Below are positions 16,446 through 22,765 of a stretch of DNA of 64,000 nucleotides, in pieces (the stretch's first letter is position 1; each line of letters starts with the position of its first letter). The stretch is from assembly GCA_011192155.1 (NCBI GenBank), contig DUEK01000012.1, positions 1 through 64,000 on the forward strand, in the 5' to 3' direction. The position numbers and the translations under genes were made by a program. Source of the DNA: Thermoflexia bacterium. GTDB taxonomy: Bacteria > Chloroflexota > Anaerolineae > B4-G1. The notes beneath the pieces were generated by a model. The model made no database searches. It worked only from the letters and a program-made list of their open reading frames with translations, and had not been told where the DNA came from.

Positions 16446-17327
16446 CTACTCCAACACCACCACATCGTACGGCAGCGTCGGCACCACCTCCAGGTTGCCC
16501 TTGTACAGCTCTATCGTGCCGACGACGCGCACGCGACTGCCGGACGTGCCCAGCGCTGTGTTGTTGGGGATGCGGTCGAGAACGTTCTGGTAGATAAAGA
16601 CCATCACCTCGCCGCTTCCATCACCGACGAACACCTTGGCCCAACTTCCTCTGCCCTCCACCCGGATGATCTCTCCCTCGATCATCACCCGTTGCCCCTC
16701 GTCGCCGCCGTAGAGCGAGCCGATCTCGCGCTGCGGGGCGGAAGCGGCCGCGCCCGTGATGGCCTTTACGTCGCCGCCGAAATCCGGCTCGATCTGCAAT
16801 TCCCCCTCGTACTGGCCGATCTCGCCGCTGGCCCGCACCTTTGCGCCCAGATTTATCTCGGCTGCGTCCCAGCAATCGTCATAGACGTTGTGCCACATCA
16901 GGAGCGTGATTTGCCCCGTGCCGTCGTCCAACGTGAACTTGAAGCCGGCCTGGAAACTGGCTGTGCCGACCACCGCGCCTTCTACGGTCACTTCCTCCCC
17001 GGAGCGGTCGGCCGTGATGCTTCCAATGTCCGTCAGCGTTACTTTGGGCGTCGAGGTCGCTGCCGGCGTGGGGGTGAGTGTGGGCGTGGGTGTGTCGACC
17101 GGCGTGGGCGTATCCGCCGTGGTTGGCGCCGGTTCAGATGTGGGTGTGTTGGTGGGCGCTAGTGTCTCGGTCGGTGCGGGCGTATTTGTCGGCGCGGGGG
17201 TTGCAGTATCGGCCAGCACCGGCAGTGGTTTGGTGGTAGCAGTCGCCGCCGGCTGTGACGCGCCTCCGCAACCGGTCACTGTTACTGCCAGTACAATCAT
17301 AATGGTTACAGATATTTTTCTTTGCAT
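16446..17327 (-). CDS. OB-fold surface lipoprotein
   Basis: I start at ATG 17327 with GGAG upstream (293 residues). A basic-hydrophobic signal (KISVTIMIVLAVTVTGCGG) ends in a lipobox-like TGC, so the protein is probably lipid-anchored outside the membrane. A long Pro/Thr linker follows (TPAPTNTPAPTETLAPTNTP style, about 30-95). Two OB-fold-like repeats come next: one begins near TDIGSITADRSGEEVTVEGAV and one near REIGSLYGGDEGQRVMIEGEI. Each has the FTLDDGTGQITLLMW-type strand typical of BOF/tRNA-anticodon-like OB folds. Exported proteins of this type may bind oligosaccharide or nucleic acid, but the ligand is unknown. It is close to a larger protein with four such domains upstream, and the two look like paralogues. 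Confidence 0.8.
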   Translation of the reverse strand: MQRKISVTIMIVLAVTVTGCGGASQPAATATTKPLPVLADTATPAPTNTPAPTETLAPTNTPTSEPAPTTADTPTPVDTPTPTLTPTPAATSTPKVTLTDIGSITADRSGEEVTVEGAVVGTASFQAGFKFTLDDGTGQITLLMWHNVYDDCWDAAEINLGAKVRASGEIGQYEGELQIEPDFGGDVKAITGAAASAPQREIGSLYGGDEGQRVMIEGEIIRVEGRGSWAKVFVGDGSGEVMVFIYQNVLDRIPNNTALGTSGSRVRVVGTIELYKGNLEVVPTLPYDVVVLE

Positions 17328-17342
17328 AGCAATCTCCATTCT

Positions 17343-18761
17343 CTATCTCTGCTCTTCAATCTTTATCCCATCCGCTTCCGGGATGATCTCTAAATTGCCT
17401 TGATACTCTTCGATCTGCCCCACTACCTCGACCCGTGTTCCGGCGACGAGTTGCCCGGCGTCGGGGATGGCGTCGTAGACGTTCTGCCAAAGCAGCAGGA
17501 TGATGGCGCCGCTGCTGTCATCGAGGGTGAATTTGACTCCGGCGGAAAAAGTCTCCATCTCACCCAGCGTGCCCGTCAATCGCAAGGTCTGTTCCACGTC
17601 GGCGAAAGTGACGTCGCCGATGGCGCGCGCCTCGATCTCGTTTTCTTGTGGCTGTGGGGTCTCGGTTGGCGGCGCGATGTTGGATGGAGGAGCGAGCACC
17701 CACACATCGTCGGGTAGATTAGGAATCACCTCTAACTCGCCCCGGTATTCAGAGACTTCTCCCTGCACCTGCACCTCCGCACCGACCCCTGGTCTGGCAT
17801 CGGCGCTGATTCCATCATAGACATCTTGCCACAGGAGCACAGTGATCTCGCCGGTGGTATCATCCAGGGTGAACTTGACGCCGGCGGAAAATGGGTCAAC
17901 TTTGGTGACGGTACCGCGCACGACGACCAGTTGGCCCACGTCCTCATCGGTCAGTTCGCCGATCTGTCTCTCGGCGACGACGAGCACCGGCTGGGCGAGC
18001 GGCACGACGCCGGCGACGGAGGCGGGGACGAGTTGGGGCGTATCGCCGTAGAAAGAGACCGCCGCCACGACCTCGACGGGCTGCCCTTTGGGGAGGAGGG
18101 GCAGGGGGCTACCGCTGAGAGCGACCAGGTCCTCGCTCACGGCGACGGGGATGGAACCGCTCTCGTCGCGGACGGTGATCAGGGTCAATCCATTGTAAGG
18201 CTCGTAGGAGCTCTCTACCTCACCCCGCACCCGTACGCGTAGGTATTGGTCGGTCAGCGTGATAGAGCCGATGGCGCGCTCCACCGGCTCGGCGCGGGTG
18301 ATCGTTAATTGCTCGGGCACGTTTATGGTGAGCGAGAGAAAATCTTCCCGGATGCGTAAGGTTCCGGCCACCTCGACCCAGTCGCCCGGCGCTGGTACGC
18401 GGCCTTCCTCGACGATCTGTTGCGTCTCCGCGCGGTAGGCCGAAACGCGGATCTCGCCTGTCTCATCCTCGATCGAGAAACTGAGATACTCCCCTTCAGG
18501 ATCATACGAGGGAGCGCGGGTGCAACGGCCCTCGATCCGCACGTAGGCCATGTTCATCGTCGCGCTGGCTTGGCCGATTTGGACGAGAGGTACCTCGACG
18601 CGCGTGGCGGCGAACCAGAGCGCGGCGAGCCCCACGGTGGCGAGAATGACCGCGACAATCTTGACGGCGCGGATGGACGCACGTCTCGTCAGGCGAGCGC
18701 CGCAGTAAGGGCAGGCCTCGTGGGGGCCGGTGTAACGTCCGCAACTAGGGCATTGGCTCAT
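17343..18761 (-). CDS. Zinc-ribbon, membrane-anchored protein with four OB-fold repeats
   Basis: I start at ATG 18761 with GGAG seven bases upstream; the ORF start at 18953 lies in a MITE. The 472 residues begin with a double-knuckle zinc ribbon (CPSCGRYTGPHEACPYCG, Cys 4, 7, 17, 20), then a membrane helix at about 31-52 (IVAVILATVGLAALWFAA). Four OB-fold-like repeats follow, starting near residues 60, 155, 255 and 365; the third and fourth contain FSAGVKFTLDDTTGEITVLLWQ and FSAGVKFTLDDSSGAIILLLWQ. The ribbon is likely cytoplasmic and the OB repeats outside. No family name is known to me. The gene lies 15 bases from the OB lipoprotein gene and probably forms an operon with it. Confidence 0.8.
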   Translation of the reverse strand: MSQCPSCGRYTGPHEACPYCGARLTRRASIRAVKIVAVILATVGLAALWFAATRVEVPLVQIGQASATMNMAYVRIEGRCTRAPSYDPEGEYLSFSIEDETGEIRVSAYRAETQQIVEEGRVPAPGDWVEVAGTLRIREDFLSLTINVPEQLTITRAEPVERAIGSITLTDQYLRVRVRGEVESSYEPYNGLTLITVRDESGSIPVAVSEDLVALSGSPLPLLPKGQPVEVVAAVSFYGDTPQLVPASVAGVVPLAQPVLVVAERQIGELTDEDVGQLVVVRGTVTKVDPFSAGVKFTLDDTTGEITVLLWQDVYDGISADARPGVGAEVQVQGEVSEYRGELEVIPNLPDDVWVLAPPSNIAPPTETPQPQENEIEARAIGDVTFADVEQTLRLTGTLGEMETFSAGVKFTLDDSSGAIILLLWQNVYDAIPDAGQLVAGTRVEVVGQIEEYQGNLEIIPEADGIKIEEQR

Positions 18762-18812
18762 TCTTGTTCTCCAGCGGTTAGAAAAAGGACAGGCTCTGTA
18801 GATCCAAATTTC

Positions 18813-19060
18813 AGACCTCGGAGGTCTCGGAAGGTGATATTGGCAGCAAAATTGCTTTTGGTGATTACCCACATATCCAAATATGACTGCATTGACTCTG
18901 TTTTCTTTCACCGCAGAGGCCGCAAAGCACGCAGCGAGGATCTTTTTGACCATCTCTGCGACCTCTGCGCGCTCGGCGGTGAGATGTGGGTAATCACCAA
19001 AATTGCTTAGATTGCGCCCGTTTTTACCGGCAAAGGCGCTCTCGAGAGACCTCCGAGGTC
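18813..19060. repeat. AGACCTCSGAGGTCT hairpin halves flanking a MITE
   Basis: A palindrome AGACCTCGGAGGTCT at 18813-18827 and GACCTCCGAGGTC at 19048-19060 stand in opposite order on either side of the family B MITE. They look like the two arms of a TTTCNGAAA-class hairpin (compare 34138), possibly separated by the insertion and some extra sequence. With the MITE they account for the 391-base gap between the zinc-ribbon gene and hisS. I see no gene in it. Confidence 0.55.
18858..19000. mobile_element. MITE-like element, family B (TTGGTGATTACCC ends), copy 1
   Basis: A 143-bp element with a 17-bp perfect terminal inverted repeat, TTGGTGATTACCCACAT and ATGTGGGTAATCACCAA. It is flanked by a perfect 8-bp direct repeat, AATTGCTT (18850-18857 and 19001-19008). 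The core holds CCGCAGAGG and CTCTGCG motifs that can fold back. The second copy at 43367 has the same length and roughly 90 percent identity by eye. Confidence 0.93.
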
Positions 19061-19152
19061 TTGTTGTCGTAACATTTTGGATCTACTGAGACTCAGTGAA
19101 CCATTCCGGAATTGTTGTCATTCTAGTTAGCGCCCAAAACCCCTAAAAGCTG

Positions 19153-20679
19153 TCACTTGGTAGGTGACTGCCAGACTTTGATTCTTGCAGCGGCCTGCCC
19201 GCGCGGGACGGTCTCCTGCTGCTTTAGTTGCAGGTTGCGGATCGCCGCCTGCCCAGCGATCACCTCGTCTGGGCCGAGGATCACTACGTATGGGATGCCT
19301 TTCTTTAGCGCGTAGCGAATTTGCTTACCTAGGGGATCGTTCTCAAAGTACAACTCGACGTTCAGCCCCGCCTGACGCAACTCGCGCGCCATCTTGAGCG
19401 ATTCGGTCACCAGGTCTGGGTTAAACTGCGTGACCAATATCTGGGCCACCGTCTTGCCAACGGCTGGCGGGAACATTTCCAATTCTTTCATCACGTCAAT
19501 GATGCGCTCGATGCCGATGGTGGTGCCGGTGGCCGGATAGCTGTGCTTGGCGAACATGCCGATCAACTCATCGTACCGCCCTCCACCCGTGATGCTGCCG
19601 ATGTTGGGTTCCTCCACGATCGTCTCATAGATCGGCCCGGTATAGTACGCTAGCCCGCGCACCATCGAAGGCACGACTGGGTAATACTCCTCCGGGATGC
19701 CCAGTGCTTTCAGGTAGCGCGTCATCTCTTCCAACTCGGTGACGCCGGCGAGCGCTTCAGGATAGTTGGCCAGCCATTTGCGCAGTTGGGCCAGAATTTC
19801 GTCGTTGCTGCCGCCGATCTGTAGAAATTCGAGCAGGCGTTTGATCACCGCGTCGGGTATCGTCGCTATGCTTTCCAGTTCCAGGGCCGCTAACTGGCTC
19901 ACGAGCATGGCGATTGCCTCATTCTCCAAGTCGGCCTGGCGCAGCCGGGTCTCAATAGCGGTCAGATCGGCTTCCCGGAGAGCTTGTATCAAATCGGTGA
20001 TGACCTTCTTTGTCGCTTGGGCTTTTCTCAGGGCAGAGATCGCGTCTTCCAGCCCCGTCTTGCGCAGTTCGGCCTTGACTCCTTCCAGCCCGATCTTGTC
20101 CAGCTTGTCAATGGAGCGATACAGCCCGCCCAGCAACTCGTCCGGCACGCCAGCCAACTGCCCGATGCCGGCGATGATCTTGCGATTGTTGATGTTGATC
20201 ACAAACTTTTCGAATCCCAGCCGGGTCAGAATTTCGTAGATGACGTTGACGATCTCGGCATCGGCCAACATGCTGTCCGAGCCTACGGTATCGGCATCGC
20301 ATTGGTAGAACTCGCGGTAACGTCCCTTCTGCGGCCGCTCGGCCCGCCAGACCGGCGCGATCTGATACCGTTTGAGCGGCTTGGTCAGTTCTGGATACTG
20401 GGCCGCCACGCGGCACAAGGGCACCGAGAGATCGTAGCGCAACGCGAGATTCTCCTTGCCGCCGCTGTGGCCGACGTCATAGATCAATCGCTCAGCGTCA
20501 CTCCCGTACTTGCCCTTGAGCGTCTCTTCCAGTTCGACGGCCGGGGTTTGCAGCGGCTCAAAGCCAAATTTCTCAAAAACATCTCGGATGACATCCACGA
20601 CGTACTGGCGCAGGATCATCTGCTGTGGCAGAATATCGCGCATGCCTCTCGGCAATCTCGGATCCACTTTTTTCGTCAT
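19153..20679 (-). CDS. hisS: Histidyl-tRNA synthetase (long form, eukaryote-like)
   Basis: Charges tRNA-His. I start at ATG 20679 with GAGAGG upstream; the longer ORF start would read through leader sequence. Class II motifs are clear: PRGMRDILPQQM, ALRYDLSVPLCR, GRYREFYQCDADTVG (motif 2), the histidine-binding LAYYTGPIYE, GGGRYDELIGMF, and GTTIGIERI (motif 3). The 508 residues exceed the usual bacterial 420-430. The extra part is a helical insertion at about 165-290, and the stretch with LGGLYRSIDKLDKIGLEGVK resembles the archaeal/eukaryotic HisRS. Upstream on the same strand lie tRNA-His, a His-rich leader peptide and a terminator, so transcription is probably attenuated by histidine supply. 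Confidence 0.95.
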   Translation of the reverse strand: MTKKVDPRLPRGMRDILPQQMILRQYVVDVIRDVFEKFGFEPLQTPAVELEETLKGKYGSDAERLIYDVGHSGGKENLALRYDLSVPLCRVAAQYPELTKPLKRYQIAPVWRAERPQKGRYREFYQCDADTVGSDSMLADAEIVNVIYEILTRLGFEKFVININNRKIIAGIGQLAGVPDELLGGLYRSIDKLDKIGLEGVKAELRKTGLEDAISALRKAQATKKVITDLIQALREADLTAIETRLRQADLENEAIAMLVSQLAALELESIATIPDAVIKRLLEFLQIGGSNDEILAQLRKWLANYPEALAGVTELEEMTRYLKALGIPEEYYPVVPSMVRGLAYYTGPIYETIVEEPNIGSITGGGRYDELIGMFAKHSYPATGTTIGIERIIDVMKELEMFPPAVGKTVAQILVTQFNPDLVTESLKMARELRQAGLNVELYFENDPLGKQIRYALKKGIPYVVILGPDEVIAGQAAIRNLQLKQQETVPRGQAAARIKVWQSPTK

Positions 20680-20742
20680 ATCTTTATACCTCTCAGGAAC
20701 ACCTTTCGTTCCTTTCTCCGTTTGTTGTGGTATTTTTAAAGC

Positions 20743-20776
20743 AAAAAAGCGTGGACGAATCAATCGTCTCACGCTT
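20743..20776 (-). promoter_or_regulatory. hisS attenuator (intrinsic terminator)
   Basis: On the minus strand AAGCGTGAGACGA folds onto TCGTCCACGCTT with one bulged base and a short loop, followed directly by a T-run (TTTTTT ending at 20743). It lies between the His leader peptide stop and the hisS start, 64 bases before the ATG. Its 5' arm AGCGTG is also complementary to CACGCT in the leader ORF (20827-20832), giving a possible antiterminator. Confidence 0.8.
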
Positions 20777-20808
20777 GAGGAAACTTGTCGTTACGAGAAA
20801 GCCCCGAT

Positions 20809-20901
20809 CTATCCAAGCCCCCTTCGAGCGTGGTTGGTATGGTGATGATGGTGATGCGCATACAGGCCGCGCCGCGCATTGTCGCGGTGGGGGACGGTCA
20901 T
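20809..20901 (-). CDS. Histidine-rich leader peptide upstream of hisS
   Basis: An unlisted 30-codon ORF, ATG 20901 to TAG 20809. It encodes a peptide with the core LYAHHHHHHTNH: six consecutive His codons, a seventh two residues later and another near the start. This is the hallmark of his-operon leader peptides such as enterobacterial HisL, where ribosome stalling on His codons prevents a downstream terminator from forming. The terminator and hisS follow at once. A second in-frame ATG at 20934 would give 41 residues. Neither start has a good Shine-Dalgarno site, which is the weak point. The product itself probably has no function beyond being translated. Confidence 0.8.
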   Translation of the reverse strand: MTVPHRDNARRGLYAHHHHHHTNHARRGLG

Positions 20902-20965
20902 TGAAATGAATGAAGGAAAGCTCTTGTAGGACATTGTTTGACTCGTGTTGTTACTGTATCACAAT

Positions 20966-21041
20966 TGGGGTGGATGACGGGACTTGAACCCGCAACCTCT
21001 GGTTCCACAGGCCAGCGCTCTAACCATTGAGCTACATCCAC
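20966..21041 (-). tRNA. tRNA-His (GUG anticodon)
   Basis: On the minus strand GTGGATG pairs with CATCCAC as the acceptor stem. The D arm is GCTC/GAGC, the anticodon loop reads CTGTGGA with anticodon GTG, and the T arm contains GGTTCAAGTCC. The 3' CCA is encoded. The base before position 1 is G (21042) and the discriminator is C, the G-1:C73 identity pair unique to tRNA-His. It precedes the His leader and hisS in the same direction. Confidence 0.97.
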
Positions 21042-21060
21042 CACGAGATAACTGGCGTAT

Positions 21061-21089
21061 AGTATGCCACACAATCGGTGAAATGTCAA
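21061..21089 (-). promoter_or_regulatory. Promoter for tRNA-His / hisS unit
   Basis: TTGACA (21089-21084), a 17-bp spacer ending TGG, then CATACT (21066-21061) on the minus strand. Transcription would start about 12 bases before the mature tRNA. No other convincing promoter lies between the tRNA and the leader ORF. Confidence 0.75.
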
Positions 21090-21155
21090 ACTGCACAGGG
21101 CGCTGGGCGCGCCATGGCGCGCTCAGGAGTGAAAAGTTGGGGGAATGAGTTTCAA

Positions 21156-21184
21156 TTGCCAGTGGTTGGCCGTTGTGCTATAAT
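21156..21184 (+). promoter_or_regulatory. Orphan consensus promoter interrupted by a MITE
   Basis: TTGCCA, a 17-bp spacer, and TATAAT at 21179-21184 on the plus strand. A family A MITE begins at 21191, six bases after the -10 box, about where transcription would start. No plus-strand gene follows for almost 7 kb. Confidence 0.65.
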
Positions 21185-21190
21185 CTTGTC

Positions 21191-21421
21191 GTAACTGCTC
21201 AGGCATAACCGGGAACACAGAGATGCGCAAAGGATACACAGGGTTTCACGGAGAAGAGAGGAGAAAGTTTGCTTGTTGTACCAATTTTCAGCACAGAATA
21301 CAGTGTTCGCCTGCCTCTGGGCGGACGCCCGCCTCTGGGCGGACGCCCGCCTCTGGGCAGACGTAAGCACATATCTTCCTATCTCTCTGTGATTCTCCTG
21401 ATTCCGACGTTTTCTGTGGTT
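21191..21421 (+). mobile_element. MITE-like element, family A, copy 3 (right end altered)
   Basis: Starts with GTAACTGCTCAGGCATAACC like copy 2 and carries three 18-bp units (GCCCGCCTCTGGGCGGAC type) at about 21306-21360. The right end reads GGTTGAGCA and then changes into a different palindrome instead of GTTAC, so it is truncated or overwritten. No 8-bp duplication is found for this copy. Confidence 0.8.
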
Positions 21422-21559
21422 GAGCATCCTGAGTAACGCGAACAGCGTGAGCGCGTATCGAAGCCGAGTCCTGAGCCTGTCGAAGGGGGTGCGATTTTAC
21501 AACGTTTTACGGTATTCTTCGCACCCTTCGATACGGCCTTCGGCCTACTCAGGATGCTC
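21422..21559. repeat. Palindromic repeat (GAGCATCCTGAGTA ends)
   Basis: GAGCATCCTGAGTA at 21422-21435 is perfectly complementary to TACTCAGGATGCTC at 21546-21559. Between them are the GAGCCTGTCGAAGGGGTGCG and CGCACCCTTCGATACGG arms of a widespread dispersed repeat type. It adjoins the altered end of the MITE. From 21560 to 21729 I see only a weak outer continuation of this palindrome and a small TTGCGC/GCGCAA hairpin, and no gene. Confidence 0.8.
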
Positions 21560-21729
21560 CGCAGACTTGAACCACAGAATCCGTCAGAACTAGGAATTTT
21601 CTACCCACCAATCGAGATTTGATCTCATTGCGCAGCGTTTCTCAACGCGCAACCATCCATCCTGTGCTGGTCGAATCTTCTTTCTCCGTTTTACCTGGGC
21701 AGGCTAATTTTATTGGTTTGTTGGGCTGG

Positions 21730-22134
21730 CTACGGTCGCATCACCGCCGCCATAATCTCTGCTCGATCCGGCATCCCGACCTGCGTCAGCATCACCTTGC
21801 CCACGCCGTCCAGCAGTACGAAAGTGGGCACGCCGCGCACGCCGTAGCGCATTGCCAACTCACCGCCCACGCTGTTCATCACGTTCAACCGCAACACCTG
21901 TGCCTGGTTCTCCAGTTCTCGTTCTAGCCCGTCCACGACGGGCTTGGCCAACAGGCACGAGCTTCAGGTGTTCGAGTAGAACTCGACCAATGTGGGCGCG
22001 CCGCCGCTTACTTGTGCATCAAAGTCCGCTGTTGAAGCCAGATCGTCGCCCGGCGTGCGCAGGAACAGATAGCCGCCCACCATCACGGCGATTATTAGAA
22101 TCACTGACCAATTCTCTTGCCAGAAACGTTTCAT
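21730..22134 (-). CDS. Membrane-anchored thioredoxin-like protein, candidate selenoprotein (UxxC)
   Basis: The ORF track splits this into two ORFs, 21964-22179 and 21730-21951, but they are in the same frame and together form one thioredoxin. ATG 22134 has GAGGAG six bases upstream. Residues 9-26 are a membrane anchor (WSVILIIAVMVGGYLFLR). The fold continues with PTLVEFYSNT, then TGA at codon 57, then SSCLLAKPVVDGLE, and ends with the cis-Pro loop RGVPTFVLLDG and GMPDRAEI. The TGA stands exactly where the first Cys of CxxC belongs, giving U-S-S-C. A SECIS-like hairpin follows at the right distance. If Sec is inserted, the product is 134 residues and a periplasm-facing thiol oxidoreductase. 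The alternative is a single nonsense mutation. It ends the minus-strand gene series that starts at the cupin. Confidence 0.7.
21918..21961 (-). promoter_or_regulatory. SECIS-like hairpin after in-frame TGA
   Basis: On the minus strand, 27 bases after the TGA, AGCCCGTC pairs perfectly with GACGGGCT around a GTG loop. An outer stem CTCGT/ACGAG starts two bases after the TGA. A small apical loop beginning with G and a UGA-to-loop distance of about 16-37 bases are the known features of bacterial SECIS elements. Confidence 0.6.
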
Positions 22135-22144
22135 TGAATTCTCC

Positions 22145-22759
22145 TCACCGAGAGACCTTGTCTTGTACTGTCGCCTCAATCACCCGTACAATACCCATCG
22201 CGTGCCGTTCCACCCGCCGCACCTCGAACCCAACCTGCGCCACCGTCTGAGCCGTCTCACGGTTCAGGTGACACTCCTTGCTCCAGGCTTTCCAGGCTGG
22301 ATGCAGTGTGTCTGTCAGCCAGGCCCCCAGGCCGTTGTTGCCTCGCGTGTGTTCCAGCAGCACCAATTTTCCTTCAGGGCGCAAGACACGGCGCGCTTCC
22401 GCCAGCCCTTGCGCCGGGTCGGTGACTGAGCAGAACACAAATGAAGCCGCCACCACATCGAAACTGCCGTCGGGGAAAGGGAGTCGCTGAACGTCGCTCT
22501 GAGCCAGCGCCGTACCGTTATGCGAGTGACTCTGTGGACGGCGGGCTGCCCACGTCAACATCTCTCTGCTGGCGTCGCTGCCTGTCACGCGCACCTCTGG
22601 CCTGTAGAGCGGCAGGTTGATCCCTGTGCCGACCCCTATCTCTAGCACGTCGCCTCTGAGCAGCGGGAACACCTGCTGGCGCAACCGCCGGAACAATAGC
22701 CACTCTAGCGGCAACATCCCCAGGTCATAGATAGAGGAAAGTCCATCGAATACGCTCAT
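22145..22759 (-). CDS. Class I SAM-dependent methyltransferase
   Basis: A 204-residue Rossmann-fold methyltransferase of the UbiE/Methyltransf_11 type. Motif I is VLEIGVGTGINLPLY, the acidic residue after strand 2 is in VTGSDASREML, and motifs II and III are FDVVAASFVFCSV and LRPEGKLVLLEHTRG. The C-terminal part (HLNRETAQTVAQVGFEVRRVE) resembles small phospholipid- or quinone-type methyltransferases, but the substrate is not evident. It is cytoplasmic. It lies six bases after the nfo stop and ten bases before the thioredoxin start, clearly within one operon. Confidence 0.88.
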   Translation of the reverse strand: MSVFDGLSSIYDLGMLPLEWLLFRRLRQQVFPLLRGDVLEIGVGTGINLPLYRPEVRVTGSDASREMLTWAARRPQSHSHNGTALAQSDVQRLPFPDGSFDVVAASFVFCSVTDPAQGLAEARRVLRPEGKLVLLEHTRGNNGLGAWLTDTLHPAWKAWSKECHLNRETAQTVAQVGFEVRRVERHAMGIVRVIEATVQDKVSR

Positions 22760-22765
22760 TTAACA

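Noticed and set aside
16056-17162. 368-aa plus-strand ORF over the amidohydrolase and OB-fold genes
   Set aside because: It is antisense to two genes with clear protein families, and its sequence shows no motif. Typical shadow ORF in GC-rich DNA.
20680-20965. T-box riboswitch upstream of hisS
   Set aside because: I see no T-box sequence (AGGGUGGNACCGCG) in the leader; the His codon run and simple terminator fit peptide-mediated attenuation better.
22503-22703. Short ORFs opposite the methyltransferase and nfo genes
   Set aside because: All are antisense to well-recognised enzymes and lack ribosome sites.
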